A DNA stretch of 64,000 nucleotides from Cynocephalus volans (lineage: Eukaryota; Chordata; Mammalia; Dermoptera; Cynocephalidae): contig NC_084474.1 of the NCBI RefSeq assembly GCF_027409185.1, positions 23,465,382 to 23,529,381 on the forward strand, in the 5' to 3' direction. The notes under the pieces were generated by a model that did not search any database, was not told the DNA's origin, and saw only the letters and a list, made by a program, of their open reading frames with translations. Positions 24,126 through 36,291 of the stretch are shown here, piece after piece. Position numbers and translations under genes: made by a program. Position 1 is the stretch's first letter. The number at the start of each line of letters is the position of its first letter.

Positions 24126-26655
24126 AGAAACTGATCTTTCTCTTTGAAACACAACTGCAGTTCCACTTCACCACGTATTTTGCAAACTGGTTTATGTAGT
24201 ACTTTTAAAAATTAACAATTAGTGGTTTAAGGAGAGTAATTGTGAAAAAAATAATGGATTTCACTAGAAATATGTGTTATTAAACTAAATTTGAAATATA
24301 AACTGCAATTTTTTAAAAAGCTACACATAATCTTACCATATTAATACTGCAATTATTTTCATTTCGTCAAAGGACACTGTCTTTAAGCTGAAGTGATGCT
24401 GGAACTTGGGTATTCTAAATTTCTTTGGCTTTTTTTTCTTTCTTTTTTTCTTCTATCTCTGCATGGTGATGGGTGGCTTCCTAAACTCTGGCTGGAAATC
24501 GGGATCTATGAGAAATAGCCTTTTTGTTCTCGGTATCTAAAAACCCAATGCCGTCTAGAGGCAAGAATGCTCTGAAATGTTCACACAAAATCTCCTCAGG
24601 CTTTGCTCCCTGTCATGCTGAGCAGCACATTTAAACTCCACCATCAGCCTCAGGAGCCAGACCTCACTGTGCCCAATCCAGGAGCAACACCTGTCTCATG
24701 TAACACTTTTTCAGTCTATAGGATCTTACTAGAAATCATAGGAATTGTTTTCTCATGTGACTTTTTATTGTATATGAGAGTCTGGGCATAGTTTCAACGA
24801 GAGATTCCTCAATTCTTAAAACCACTCAGTCACTACTATGACTTTTGACTAAGATTAGGGTCAAATGTGCAGATGTTAAAATAGTTGGAATGTGGTAAGC
24901 CATTAAAGTTTCTCCCTTATTAATGTTGCATGGTTTTTCTAGTAATTTTAAATCAATTGATTCGTACTAGCCTTAGACCAAAAAGGAAATAAAATTTGAA
25001 AGGACCCACTTTGCATGTCAGAAGATTAACATATTTTCTTAACTGAAAGTCCTGGTAGAAACACCGCAGGCAGTTCCACAGCAAAATTTGGTTGGCCAAG
25101 CACCAGCTGACAAAGGATCAAAAGTAGATGTGGCATGTATTTTGGTAGCACTGGATACCTTGTAATAGCAAACTTTACGGTCATGCATGTTTTATTCTCT
25201 CTTTGTTGTGTTTTCCAGAGGGATAACCAATTGGCTGACAGAGTAACAAATGAAAAGTAACCAGACTCCACTGACCCGCTCAACTTTGCCCAGAACGATG
25301 GAAAGCAGCAGCCGTTTGCTTTGAAACAGTGGAACAGGTATGGAACAGCTCATTTCGTTGTTACCTTCTTTTGTTTTTTTGCACATCTGTTTTCAGACCA
25401 GTTGACAACAGCAAGTTGTTCCTGTTTGGTACACAGAATTGGAGTTATAGGAACAGGTACTGTGGGTTATTTGTAACATTTCTGAGTTGCCCATCATCAG
25501 GCTGCTGTTTATGTAAGTACCAGTGCAATTAAGAGACAATTATTTTCAAATAACAAATAAGTAATCCCGCTAGGGAGAATTACTACTTTTAAATTTAGAG
25601 TTAGCATTTTGGATACAGGTTTAGCTTTAAGATATGTTATTTGGATTATGGAGATTTTGCTCCACTTAAATAGATTTCTATGGAGGAATCATAGAAGTAG
25701 CAACAAAATAGTAAAGTGTGTTGGTTTCCCCAAAGACAGCCATTGAAAGTGTTTTTGCTGTGTTTCATGATCTAATCTCCCCCACCCACATGCGTTTTCT
25801 CAGTCATGCATGGAACCTGCCAGGAAAGGCATAGTTTGGTTTTTTTCATTTTTCAAAATTCATATAATAGATGTAAGTGAAGTTTCTTTCCCTGTGAAAG
25901 AAATATTTCATTTCAACATGAAAAATTTATAACAGCACTCTGAGGACCCCTGGAATTAGAACCTTAAAAATTTTTTATTTTGAATTGATGTCTATCATCA
26001 TTGGGGTGCTGTACCTTCCTTCACTATCTATTATCAAGAGACAGGTGAGCAAATACATGGTTTAGCAGTGACTGTATAGTGGTCAACACTTTAAGAAATT
26101 GTGATATTAATGGCATTATATTGCAGCTAGAATGTAATTTTAAGTTCAGAAGTTTATATATCATGTATCAGACGATCAAAATTAAATTACTTAATGACTT
26201 TACATGACAACATTTTTTTCCCTGTTGGATGGTTTTCAAATGAGGGACTGTGAGTAAGTAATAATGATTTGAATTTTGCATAGGGATTAAGAATTCAAGA
26301 GGCTAAGGAAACAGAATTCATAAAAATTATATTTTATATAAGGAATTAAATAAGATTATGACTCCATTCTTTAGGTTAAGGTTATTTAGGAAGAGTTTTT
26401 AGAGGCTGTTTTGACTATTACCCTGTAGTTAGAATGTTCTCAGAGCATACTGTCTTCATTTTCACACATTAAGGATTTCAATGTATTATTCTACTGAATA
26501 TGGAACTAGATGTCCTCTAAATCAATAATATATGAAGAGTCTGGTTTCCAGCTTAGCAAGAAGACAGGAAAAATAGTGTATTGTTGCTGCTTGATGCACA
26601 CAGCAACCTTGCGGTCTTTTAGTTCCTTTATGTTTCAGTTTATAGAGTCAGCCAA
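24126..26655. other. Unassigned upstream sequence
   Basis: AT-rich, no supported gene. Short open frames around 25026-25530 on both strands have no recognisable domain. Confidence 0.4.
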
Positions 26656-26745
26656 CTACTTATTGTTTATTTATTTTTTATTTTTTCCATTTTTTAAAAA
26701 GTTGTGGTAAAATATATAAAACACAGGGAATGCCATGGTAAGCAT
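26656..26745 (-). mobile_element. L1M fragment, antisense (tentative)
   Basis: T/A-rich start followed by 'gttgtggtaaaatatataaa' is a recurrent phrase in antisense L1M 3' ends. Confidence 0.45.
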
Positions 26746-26749
26746 TTTA

Positions 26750-27850
26750 AAACATTTTAAAAGGAATAAGGCAAAGAAGGTGAAAAAGACAATAAACTCT
26801 GTACCACCTAATCTGAATATTGACAATTCACACCATAAAGCAACAATCAGCAACTGGATTTCATTTAGCAGCAATAGATTATAATATGACTAGATTTCTA
26901 AATGAAGCAATGATTTGAAAAAATACATAAACCAAAGGAATAGCTAGCTACCTAGTCTTGCTGGGTATGAGTTTCTATGTAGAAAACTGTTTGAGAAATG
27001 GAATCTGCCTTCCTTTTTCCATTGGAAAGAGGACTGTGGAGAGATGCAGGCCTGGGGCAGGGGTCAGAGGAGTCCGAGGCTGTTTCCAGAACTATTCTCT
27101 GGAAGGGGTTAGGGTAGCCCCTGACTGGGCTCATCTCCCTTGTTCCACACCTGGGATAATTTTGCAGGAGGCAGCCTTGGGAAAGAAGTCACAAAGAGTG
27201 CCAGCAGGTTTTGCCAGGCTCCCTGGGCTGCTTTACTCATACTGGAAAGGATACTGGACCAGGTCCATGCACCCTAACCTCTGGGAGCCTCAGTGTCTTC
27301 CTCTGTGCAAAACATGAATGCTAGGGGTTAGACAGCTCTGCTCACAGACACTGGTGTACCCAAATCTAATGTGCCCCCTTTCCATCACAATTTGTCAATG
27401 GAAAATAAGTAAAAACCAGGAGTTTTTGAATGGAGAGGGAAGAGTGTTTTTTTCATAGGTGGTGGGAGCAAATTTAGCAAAGACTAGTAGGCCTCAGGGC
27501 TATGGGTGATGTGCTTTCCATTACCCTGAGAGTAGCCAGAGGGCTTTCTGGAGATGCCTCATGTAGTTTTGACCAAATGGCCAGGAACCTTCTTTCCTAT
27601 ATGGCTTACAAACTGGGCTCCCAGCAGAAGTTCTTAAATTCTTGTGTGACCCATGCGTTCCTCTACTTCCAACTTCCTCTTCCCTAACTCTGTCCTTGGG
27701 GAACTCCCCTTAAGTCTACATACAGGCTCAGTGGCTGCAGCGAGGGAAAAACTCCTGGGGCCTCTCATCCTGGACTTAGCTGCAGGGGCCCCCGTGGCCT
27801 GGGGCAGACACAGTGCAAGTCTGCATTGCTTCAGTGTCACCACTCTTCAT
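26750..27850. other. Unassigned
   Basis: Includes a G+C-richer patch at 27000-27330. No gene or named repeat. Confidence 0.35.
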
Positions 27851-27854
27851 TCAG

Positions 27855-28075
27855 AATTCTTGTGAGGATTGAATGAAATACTTGTTGTGAAAATTATTTG
27901 TAAATTGTAAAGCATCTACAAATATCAAGTATTATTCAGTATGGCACACTAGCAAGAGCATAGGCTTTAGAATCAGATAGATCTGAATTCAAAACTCACC
28001 TGTGTGAACCTGGGAAAGTTACTTTATTTCCATTAGACTCAGTTTTCTCACCTATGAACCGGGATAGCAAAGCAG
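27855..28075 (+). mobile_element. MIR SINE pieces, sense
   Basis: A 3'-type piece ('gtgaggattgaatgaaatac') at 27861 is followed by a 5'-type piece at about 27940-28070 ('agcaagagcataggctttag', 'cagttttctcacctatgaac'). Confidence 0.65.
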
Positions 28076-28079
28076 AGGA

Positions 28080-28960
28080 GCATATGCTTGTTACCTCTTG
28101 TGGGCTTCCAGTCACATGTCTTCTAAGAGGCTTTATAAGGGGGCAGTTATCATTATATTAGGAATTTATCATGGTCAAAACAGTAAAACACTGTCCAGTG
28201 CTCAGCCTTGGAGGCTCAACCAGCTGACCTGGGCAGTACCCAGGGAGCAGGGCCAGTGCTGAACGAAGACCACACACCTGTAACCATGCTCTTCAGGACG
28301 AAGCACAAAGTCTGGACATCTGTTTATTATTTCATGAAGGGAAACAGCTTCCTGGGGATCAGCCCACTGTGTGAGTGTGACCAGTCCATGCCCTCCCTGT
28401 GGGCAGACCTCAGGGAAGGACTAATCACCCTCAGCATGCCCGTTTATTGATTCACAATGACACAACTGTCATGTGGGCCCATGCAAAGAACAGATTTATG
28501 TGACCAGTGTATTATCCTCCTCAAGGAAGACTACCTAGGATGCCAAATCACAGCCACAGGTGTCATGGTGAGCACAGAGTAGATGATCAAATGTTTGACA
28601 ACAATGGGCCGAAATTGCTGGTTCTCTCCAGAGGAACCGTCTGGGTGATAGAACTCGAATCCTTTGGCTATTTCCTCTGGGTAGTGCTGGATGGCCCAGC
28701 CAGCATTCACCTCTGCATTTGTTTTTCTCTGCATGTCACTCTGAGTAACTCACACAAGAAGAACCTGATAACTATCAGATACATTTTTGCAGTTAATCAG
28801 GTTCTATCAGGTCTTAAGTCACAGGAGCCATTTAGCTCTTTAAGATGACTTTAAGATAAGACAGTTCTTCACCGACCTTCCAGTTTAACTCTCAGAAAGA
28901 AATTTTATCTCTTATTCCCAAGCTCTTGGGGGGTACCTCTCTGATGCCCCCAAGTGCTGA
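28080..28960. other. Unassigned region containing the minus-strand open frame
   Basis: Apart from the open frame listed separately, no gene or repeat is recognised. An AATAAA-type motif on the minus strand (AATCAATAAACG near 28442-28453) lies about 80 bp past the frame's stop. Confidence 0.35.
28531..28734 (-). other. Unassigned 67-codon open frame on the minus strand
   Basis: The frame encodes QRKTNAEVNAGWAIQHYPEE followed by a polar stretch (YHPDGSSGENQQFRP) and a hydrophobic segment (IVVKHLIIYSVLTM). The composition is more protein-like than neighbouring chance frames, and an in-frame stop precedes the ATG. I do not recognise the family. No splice sites or polyadenylated tail mark it as a gene or processed pseudogene. 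It may be chance. Confidence 0.2.
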
Positions 28961-29040
28961 TAACAGGATTAAGTGATATGACACATGTAAAGTTGTCCTT
29001 CTGGCATGTAGAAAGGGCTCAGTAAATGCTCGTTCCCAGT
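28961..29040 (+). mobile_element. MIR SINE 3' fragment, sense
   Basis: 'taacaggattaagtgatatg', 'acacatgtaaagttgtcctt' and 'agaaagggctcagtaaatgc' match the MIR 3' half. Confidence 0.65.
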
Positions 29041-31588
29041 TCTTCCCTTTCATGCAATATGACAGCTCTCGGGACCCTTATGGGCCCCAGCCCTGTACCG
29101 TGCCCCTGGGATTACAAAGATGAATACAAATAGGGTTCCAGCCCTTAAGGAGCTCAGTGTACGGTGGTAAAGAGAGACATGCCAGTGAACAATGTTTTGC
29201 TGAGCATAATAAACCTATTGTTTCCAGGCCCACATGCTGTGGGGATAAAAGAGGTCTCACTGGTGTTCATTCTGCTGTCCTGGTGGATCCCACCTGCACA
29301 AGCACAGGGCCCCATCCCCTGCAAAGTCCTCCAGAAAGTGTGTCTGGGCTAAGGGAGACTTGCTGAGGGGGGCTTTAGTATCCACCCTTCACCCCCATTC
29401 TCTCCGTTAGCATTAGTCCATACTACCCCCATTTTTTATTTGGATCACTGGTATTTTCTTAATCCCCCCTAAAGTATATGTAAAGCAACTTTAAGCCCTC
29501 CCCACACCCGCACTCATTCCTCCTGCACCTGCTGGTACTAAGTCTTTCCCACATTAGGATTCTGGAGCTGCTAATGACCCGTAGATATTTCTGAGTATCC
29601 CCAGGGGGTATCCCAAATGTTTTCAGAAATGACTCTGAGCCTTATGACACTGGCCCTTCTCCTGTTAGGGGTGGAGGCAGTGGCGTCCCCAACTGCTCTG
29701 CCACATCCTCTGCCTCTGTTTCCTCTGGAGGGAAGTGCTGGCCTGGCCTGGCCTGGTTGGGCCTGGGTGTTGCCTCTCTCTGAGATGAGGTTTCAAGGTT
29801 TCAGATCTTCGTTGCCTTTAGTCTTTAAAGAGGGTTAATGAAAACATCTCTTCAGTCTCTAACCTCTGTCCCCAGAGGAGCTCAAAAACACTGGCAGAGC
29901 AGGGGACCAGTGGTGCTATCTGGTGTAGACTCCTCTCATCCTCTCTCTCTGAACTCGATCCCAATCAAAATTCCCCCCGTCCTCTTTCAGCCCCCAAACC
30001 CGAGTGTCCTCTTTCATGTTGATTTATGCCAACAGATGATCGAGAGAGGCCCTGGCCACTAAGTCCATATAGGCTTACCTAAAGGGCTGTAATAGAAAAA
30101 TATGTACCAACTTCGACAGGAACAAGTGTTAGCATTACTGTCAGCCCAGACTTCCCCTTTTCTATGAAGCTGTCCCTCACATTCCCACTCAAGTTACGCA
30201 CCTGTTCTTGGGTCACCCAAGAGACATTTATCAAGTACCTGATGAGTGCTATGCACCATGCTAGGCCTCTGGTGGCACAATTCCCAAGCAGGATCCTCGT
30301 CCTCTAGAGACTGGTTTCATTATTGGCTTATACTTTTGTATCGCATATTAGTCTACACTGCAGGCTTTAAAGAAATAAGTGAATTGTCTATTTGTGGGTG
30401 TTATCATAATCCGCTTAGTAGATTATCTTCGGTAACCTGTAAATCTTTTTCCTTGACCCAAGTAAAAAGGAATCAAAGCTGATCATGGAGCACGATGCTC
30501 ACAGTCGTGGGAATTATGCATCTCTGCGCCTTGTTAAAATAAATTTTAGAACTATCCATTGATTTATAGGAGCCATGACATCCTCTTATTTCATGAGATA
30601 GGCGATGAAGGGTGGAAATTTTTTTTACTCTCAAATAGAAACTGTTTCTTTTGGATGCTGAATATATAGAAAAACCGATACAGCAAAGACTGTTTGTCAT
30701 ACTTTTACTTCTTCCTAGTTCTCTTGAATAGCTCTCCACACACTATCTTTATGAAAGTATCTTGACCCAGACTTATCAGTGCTCCTCTTATATGCATTCA
30801 GAATGTCTACACAATACATCTGAATCTGTTCAGTTTGAAGAGCTTAGTATATCATTGTCATTTTTCCAAAGTGTTCTTCCCCAAGTACCTGGAAGGTACA
30901 TTCAATTTAAAGGAAGAGTAGGTGCAGTGATTTGGAAAAAAAAGTAGGTGCAGTGATTTGGATTAACCTGGCTTGGAGGTTCTGAGGGAATTGCCACTGT
31001 GTTTAACTGAGAGAGTAGATGGCACATAGGAGTCTTGGTTAACAGTGACCAAAACCTAGCTAAAACACACTCAAAAGGGAAAAAAAAAAAAGTGTGCAAA
31101 TTTGTGTATGGGGAGGAATTTTATCGGCTCAATCCAAGGAAGGGTTGATTGGCAAACTATTGGAGGGTAAGAGTTGCTAGTGGACCTGAGAACATGTGGA
31201 ATTAGGGGACTGAAACCCACCAGGCTCTCTCTCATCTCCTGCAGCTCTCCTCTTCTGCAGGTTGGTTTCAATGTCTTCATTTTAGGCCAGCCTACAATCC
31301 CCAAATTTTACATTTTATAGGTTACACCACTGAGAGATTACCCTTTATTAAAAATTCCTAAGGAAGAATTCTAACTGGTCTGGTCTACTCAACTGAGATC
31401 ATGTGAAGTCTCAGGAAAAGCTTATTGAAGTGGTGAACTATGCACTCCCAGAAAAAAGAGCACTAACTGGCTAACAGGAAAATTATCTGGCCAGCGTGCC
31501 CCCAAAGGTGTGCCCCCAAAGGCGTTTGTTAAATTGGCCTAGATGATCTCAAACTCATATTCTATAGCCCTAGGATTTGAATCATTAT
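29041..31588. other. Unassigned upstream sequence
   Basis: Ancient-repeat-like text occurs at 29090-29185 and 30210-30300. A near-exact 17-bp direct repeat (AGTAGGTGCAGTGATTTGG) occurs at 30918 and 30944. No gene supported. Confidence 0.4.
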
Positions 31589-31589
31589 G

Positions 31590-31845
31590 GCTTTTTTTTT
31601 TTAGATTGAAATGTATTAATTATACATATTCGTGGGGTACAGAATCATATTTCGGTACATATATAAAATGTGTGGTGATCAAATCAGGGTGATTAGCACA
31701 TACATCACTTGCAAATGTAATCATTTCGTTGTGATGTGGACACCTGATCTCCTCTCCTAGTCATTTGATAACATGCAGTAAATTATTGCTCATTATAAAT
31801 GCCTAGCTCTATGGCACACTTGAATTATTATGTTGAAGCATTTAT
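31590..31845 (-). mobile_element. L1 3' end (L1MA-like), antisense
   Basis: Begins with a T-run, then 'agattgaaatgtattaatta', 'tacatattcgtggggtacag' and 'gtgatcaaatcagggtgatt'. It is an antisense L1 3' UTR and abuts another L1 3' end. Confidence 0.8.
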
Positions 31846-32510
31846 TATTTATTTAAATTGACAAATAAAAATTGTATATATTTATTGTGTACAAACTGAT
31901 GTTTTGGTCTATGAATACACTGTGGAATGGCTAAATTGAGCTAATTAACATATGCATTACCTGACATACTTATCAATTTTGTGGTGAGAACACTTAAAAT
32001 CTATTCTCTTAGCAATTCTCAAGTATATAACATATCGATATTAGCTATAGTCACCATGTTGTACAACAGTTCTTGTAAACTTACTCTTCCTAACTAAATT
32101 TTGTATCTTTTGACCAACATCTCCCCACAGCCCCTGGTAACCATTATTCTACTCTCTGCTTCTATGAGTTTGACATTTTTATTCCACATAAAAGTGAGGT
32201 CATGCAGTATTTGTCTTTCTATGCCTGGCTTATTTCACTTAACATAATTTCCTCCAGGTTCATCTATGTTGTTGCGAATGATGGGATTTCCTTCTTTTTC
32301 AAGGCTGAAATAGTATTCCACTGTGTATATATAACCACTTTACCCAGTCATCTTTATCCATTCATCCCTTGATGGGCACTTAGGTTGATCCCATTTCATG
32401 GCTGTTGTGAGTAATGCTGCAATGAACATGGGAGTGCAGAGATCTCTTTGACACACTGATTTCATGTCTTTTGCATATATACCCAGAAGTGGGATTTGCT
32501 GATGTATTCA
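31846..32510 (-). mobile_element. L1 3' end with ORF2-distal part, antisense
   Basis: 'aattgacaaataaaaattgt', 'cacatatgcattacctgaca'-type text, 'ctatagtcaccatgttgtac', 'gctgcaatgaacatgggagt' and 'atatacccagaagtgggatt' form the long reversed 3' section of an L1M/L1P-like element. Its 3' end is interrupted or joined by the L1 at 31590. Confidence 0.82.
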
Positions 32511-33350
32511 TTGCTAGTGTCAGCACCCAGTGACTTTGGGGGTCTTGCCATCCAGCCGTATCTTAAAATCCCAGTAAGAGGGGCTAGCAGGATGACTCTG
32601 CTCCCGTTGCTTGTCTTCCAAGCCACACAGGAATCCCAACTTTCCAAATCCTATTTATTCATGGTATGTAGAGTGACTTGTAGAGAAGCCTGCCAGTTGC
32701 CTCCATTTCTGGATGTGTGGACAGAACATCAGTATCCTGAGGATGTGCGTGCATGGTGGTAGCAGGACGGGGGACAGGGCAGGAAGTAGGGAGGGAGTCA
32801 GTTATTTGGTCATTTTTTCCTTCCATTGAGAGTAGCTAGCTGGACTGTGCTTCCAAGGTAGGGCTGAACTGCAGGGTTGGAACACTGGGATGAAAGACAC
32901 AGCCCCAGGCCTTGAATTGCTTACCCCCTAGGGAAGTTGGGGGGTGATTGTGAAGAGCGACGAAAATAAGCACAACAATTTGCTGAATGGCTGCCAGTCA
33001 GTATGGACGTCTGCTTGATTTTGTTTTGTGTTGGGAAGAATCAGGGTTGTCCTTGTGTGAACTCGGATTTGGGACTAGAGCTTTTCTGGCCTCCAGGAGC
33101 TCCACTTTTGGGGGAGGCTAATGGCAGAGGGGACAATGCAGCCATGTCACTTGAGGAGCCCTGTGCTCATACGGTGGCATCATCAGGTAGGCCAGGTTTG
33201 TCATCAGAGCCTTTGGGGCTGCAGGATGTTTGCCTGGTGTCTGATTCCCTTTAGAACTGCCTTCCTTTTCTTCTCTCAAGAAGCCCTTTACATTGCTCTT
33301 AATTGAATTCCTTAGCACCAGCAGCCCTCACTCTACCTCACAATGTTATC
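32511..33350. other. Unassigned
   Basis: No gene or named repeat. Open frames here are short and overlapping. Confidence 0.35.
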
Positions 33351-33357
33351 TAAGCAG

Positions 33358-33432
33358 CTTTTTTTTTTTTGGCTGGCCCATAGAGGATCCGAACCCATGA
33401 CCTGGGCATTAACAGCACAAAATGTTTTCTAA
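33358..33432 (-). mobile_element. tRNA-Ile-derived SINE fragment, antisense
   Basis: A T-run is followed by 'ggctggcccatagaggatcc', 'gaacccatgacctgggcatt' and 'aacagcac', i.e. part of the reversed B-box and anticodon arm region. The order of parts suggests a truncated copy. Confidence 0.65.
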
Positions 33433-33469
33433 CCATCACCACTATCTATCTTCAGAGCTTTTCATCATT

Positions 33470-33830
33470 GCAAACAAAAAATTTGTACTCAGTAAACAAT
33501 AACTCCCCGTTTTCTACTTCCCTCAGCCCCTGGTAACTTCTATTTTCTTTATGAATTTGCCTATTCTAGGTACCACATATAAGTGGAATCATATACTATT
33601 TGTCCTTTTGTGACTGGCTTATTTCACTTAGTATAATATTTTCGAGGTTCATCCATGTTGTAGCATGTGCCAGATTCCATTCGTTTTTATGGCTCAATAG
33701 TATTCCATTGTATGTATATACTACATTTTGTTTATCCATTCATCTGTTGATGGACACTAGGGTTGCTTCCACCTTTTGTCTTTTATGCTATGACCATTGG
33801 TGTACTATTAAAAAAATACATTAACTCACT
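33470..33830 (-). mobile_element. L1M 3' section, antisense
   Basis: 'ccctggtaacttctattttc', 'ataagtggaatcatatacta', 'atggctcaatagtattccat' and 'catctgttgatggacactag' are the classic reversed L1M ORF2-3' text. Confidence 0.82.
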
Positions 33831-34135
33831 TAATTCTTACAAAGACTCCATGAGTTTAAGCACATTTTTGTCTCCAATTTACAGATGAGAAAGCTCATGG
33901 AGCTGGTAATGGAAAGGCCAGAATTCTAACAGGGAGGGTCTGACTATGGTGCACTCCCTGAATTACACACTGTGCTGGCTTTAATAAAAATAGTTACATT
34001 TCCCCTTGAACTTACTATGTCCTGGATATATTATATGCACTATTTCTAAATTCTTAAGACATCCTTTTGAGGTAGGCTTTATTATCTTTATATTACCGGT
34101 GAAGACATCAATGCTCAGAGAGGTTCAGTGGTGGA
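33831..34135 (-). mobile_element. MIR SINE fragments, antisense
   Basis: About 33835-33960 ('ctccaatttacagatgagaa') and about 34005-34135 ('cttactatgtcctggatata', 'catcaatgctcagagaggtt') are reversed MIR pieces. Confidence 0.6.
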
Positions 34136-34845
34136 TTCAGGAATGCCTCTCAAGTGCGCTTGCTTCTCTGTGCCCTCCAGAGCCAGAATGCAGCAGGCAG
34201 ATGACTCCTTGGGAACTGGGATGGCCCAACCTTTTCTGGAAAAACCATAAGGCAAAGAGATATCTCAGGTGCAGAACCCATGGGCACTGTGGGAGAATCT
34301 GGGACTCCACAGCTGCAGAGAACTTCTAACCTATGTCTCAGATGAGACCAGGATTTTAATTTTTTCCTGATACTTAAAAAAGTTGTTTTTTAGAAAAACT
34401 CTTGCTTGTGTAATGGTTGGGCCAACAGAGTTGGAATAAAATGAATGATAACTTCCATTGCTGGCTAAATTTGGAAAACATACAAAAAAAAGTTATACAA
34501 ATTCTGGCCAAAAAACCAAAACAAAACAAACCTCACATTTGCCTGACCTGTGAGGACTGATTCTCAACAATCCTGAATTAGCTGGGTATTTAGATAACAT
34601 TTTGCTTTTAATCATGTGGACAAAACCATATTCCATTTGCATGGCTACCTGTATCCTTTAACACCCTGGCTCAAAGCTCTACTTCTGCTTCTCCTAACCC
34701 TTTTCTCCCCTTCTTTTGCAGCTGCCACACAAACGTACTTCAGATTGTTATTTTACAAAAGGTAATAAATGAACTGCCTTCCCCTTTAGGGAGTGGGACC
34801 CAGTGTGCATAACCTTCATGGCTATCTTCCTCAATTTGGTTTTGC
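34136..34845. other. Intronic sequence before the first DNAJC5B coding exon
   Basis: No repeat named with confidence. The last ~40 bp before the acceptor contain 'cttcctcaatttggttttgc', a pyrimidine-rich tract consistent with splicing. Confidence 0.5.
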
Positions 34846-34847
34846 AG

Positions 34848-34856
34848 CCTGAGAAA
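34848..34856 (+). other. DNAJC5B: DNAJC5B 5' untranslated bases of the first coding exon
   Basis: Nine bases separate the acceptor AG at 34846-34847 from the start codon. Their shortness implies that at least one further non-coding exon and the promoter lie upstream. I could not place that exon in 1-34847. The frame is open upstream of the ATG through the intron, so the start is set by the splice site and homology, not by an upstream stop. Confidence 0.8.
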
Positions 34857-34975
34857 ATGGAGTATAACATACCTATCCAAAGACAGCGGACTGTGTCAAC
34901 AACTGGAGAAGCTCTGTATGAAATTCTTGGTCTGCAAAAGGGAGCATCAAATGAAGAAATTAAGAAAAACTACAG
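34857..34975 (+). CDS. DNAJC5B: DNAJC5B first coding exon (residues 1-39 plus two bases of codon 40)
   Basis: DNAJC5B (cysteine-string protein beta) is a J-domain co-chaperone of Hsp70 that becomes membrane-anchored by palmitoylation of a cysteine string; its paralogue DNAJC5 works on synaptic and secretory vesicles. The exon starts at 34848 after acceptor AG (34846-34847, pyrimidine-rich tract upstream) and ends at donor GT (34976-34977), leaving phase 2. The start ATG at 34857 has A at -3 and G at +4. The tail [20 protein letters not shown] is followed by helix I and II of the J domain (YEILGL, then EEIKKNYR). The NIP..RQRT and [10 protein letters not shown] signatures match CSP-beta better than CSP-alpha as I remember them. 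The RQRTVS stretch holds a PKA-type site equivalent to the Ser10 site of CSP-alpha. Human CSP-beta begins MACNIP, so residues 2-3 differ here. Confidence is high because the second coding exon joins in frame. Confidence 0.95.
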
Positions 34976-35195
34976 GTACAGAGGAAGTTCAATGATAGTT
35001 GTTTTGTGATTGGCAAGTGCCTCCAGTTAAAGAAATAAGCTCTTGCCAAGACCAGGTAACCTAAATTTTGGACCCCATGTTCTTTGCTTTACAACATAGG
35101 CAATTAGGGATAGACAGGCATGACACTGATTTTACAAAAGAACTATGGTGATGCTTGGCCTTAGGAAAGGGCAGCCTGTGTTCCAGGCCTGCAGT

Positions 35196-35245
35196 GAGAG
35201 AGAGAGAGACAGACAGACAGACAGAGAAAGAGAAAGACACAGAGA
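35196..35245. repeat. (GA)/(GACA)n simple repeat
   Basis: 'gagagagagagacagacaga' followed by more GACA and GAAA units, about 50 bp, imperfect. Confidence 0.9.
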
Positions 35246-35499
35246 GAAAACCAACCAAAATCAATAGCTGCGATTTAACACATGATGCAGCATCACTGAA
35301 TCCAGCAGAGTGATTTTTAAGAAAAATAATAAAAGGGAGTTTGTCACTGTAGTATAAGCTACACTTTTCAAAACCTTAATTTTGATCTTTCATATCTAAT
35401 TTATTTCCAAGTTAGCTATTTTGGGGAAAAATTGAAATATCCTTTTATTTAAAGCTCCAAGGAATAAAATAAATATTGAGTTCAAAAATAATTTGCTTA

Positions 35500-35890
35500 T
35501 TGAAGAAAATTTACAAATTACCAAAAATGAAGACAATAACATCTATTCATAATTCCACTTAGCAATACAGCAGTTATCATTGATATTTTATTTCCTTCTA
35601 ATCTTTTTTTCCCTGTAGATATTTAAAAATCAAATTGGATGCCTCCATATTCTTCAACTATCTTTCTTTTTAACAAGGTCCTATTATGAAAATATCCTGG
35701 TGTTATTAAATATTCTGATTTCTATTGGTTGCACCTATGGTTATTCTTTCATTTATTTAATCATTTTATGAACTATTTAACATGTAAGTTCTTTTAATTT
35801 TTCCCTATACTTAATATTTTTGAACATAAATCATGTCTCATATTTTCAATTATTTTCTTATTTTGTTATGGAGGAATAAAGCCATGCCTT
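35500..35890 (-). mobile_element. L1M 3' end, antisense (tentative)
   Basis: 'tagcaatacagcagttatca' through 'aacaaggtcctattatgaaa' and 'gttattaaatattctgattt' resemble old L1 3' ends in reverse. Divergent. Confidence 0.4.
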
Positions 35891-36115
35891 TATGGAAAAA
35901 AAAAATCAAAATGTAAAGGTAAGTTTTAGATTTTAATCAATTACTTCTTTAGTTGGTCTTGAATTGGATTTTTAAAACACAGTATTTTTATTAATGCATG
36001 TTAGTTTAAAATTTTTTAGTAGGCAAACTTGCTAGTTATTTCCTTTATGGTTTTTATTTTACCTGTTATGATTAAAAGGTCTCTCCTGATTACAATGTTA
36101 TAAAAATATTTTTAA

Positions 36116-36183
36116 AATTTATTTTATTTTATTTATATGTATGTATTTTTTGGCAGCTGGCTGGTAAAGGGATTCAGCCTACA
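36116..36183 (-). mobile_element. tRNA-Ile-derived SINE, truncated, antisense
   Basis: A T/A-rich stretch followed by 'ggcagctggctggtaaaggg' and 'attcagcc' corresponds to the tail half of the SINE seen at 48.7 kb. The tRNA-like head is missing. Confidence 0.6.
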
Positions 36184-36291
36184 AAAAGATTAAGCCCTAT
36201 CTTCTTCTAGAACATTTATGATTTTGCTTCTACACTAAATCTTTGATCCATTCAGAGTTTATTTTGGCATAAGAAATGAGGTAGGATTCCG

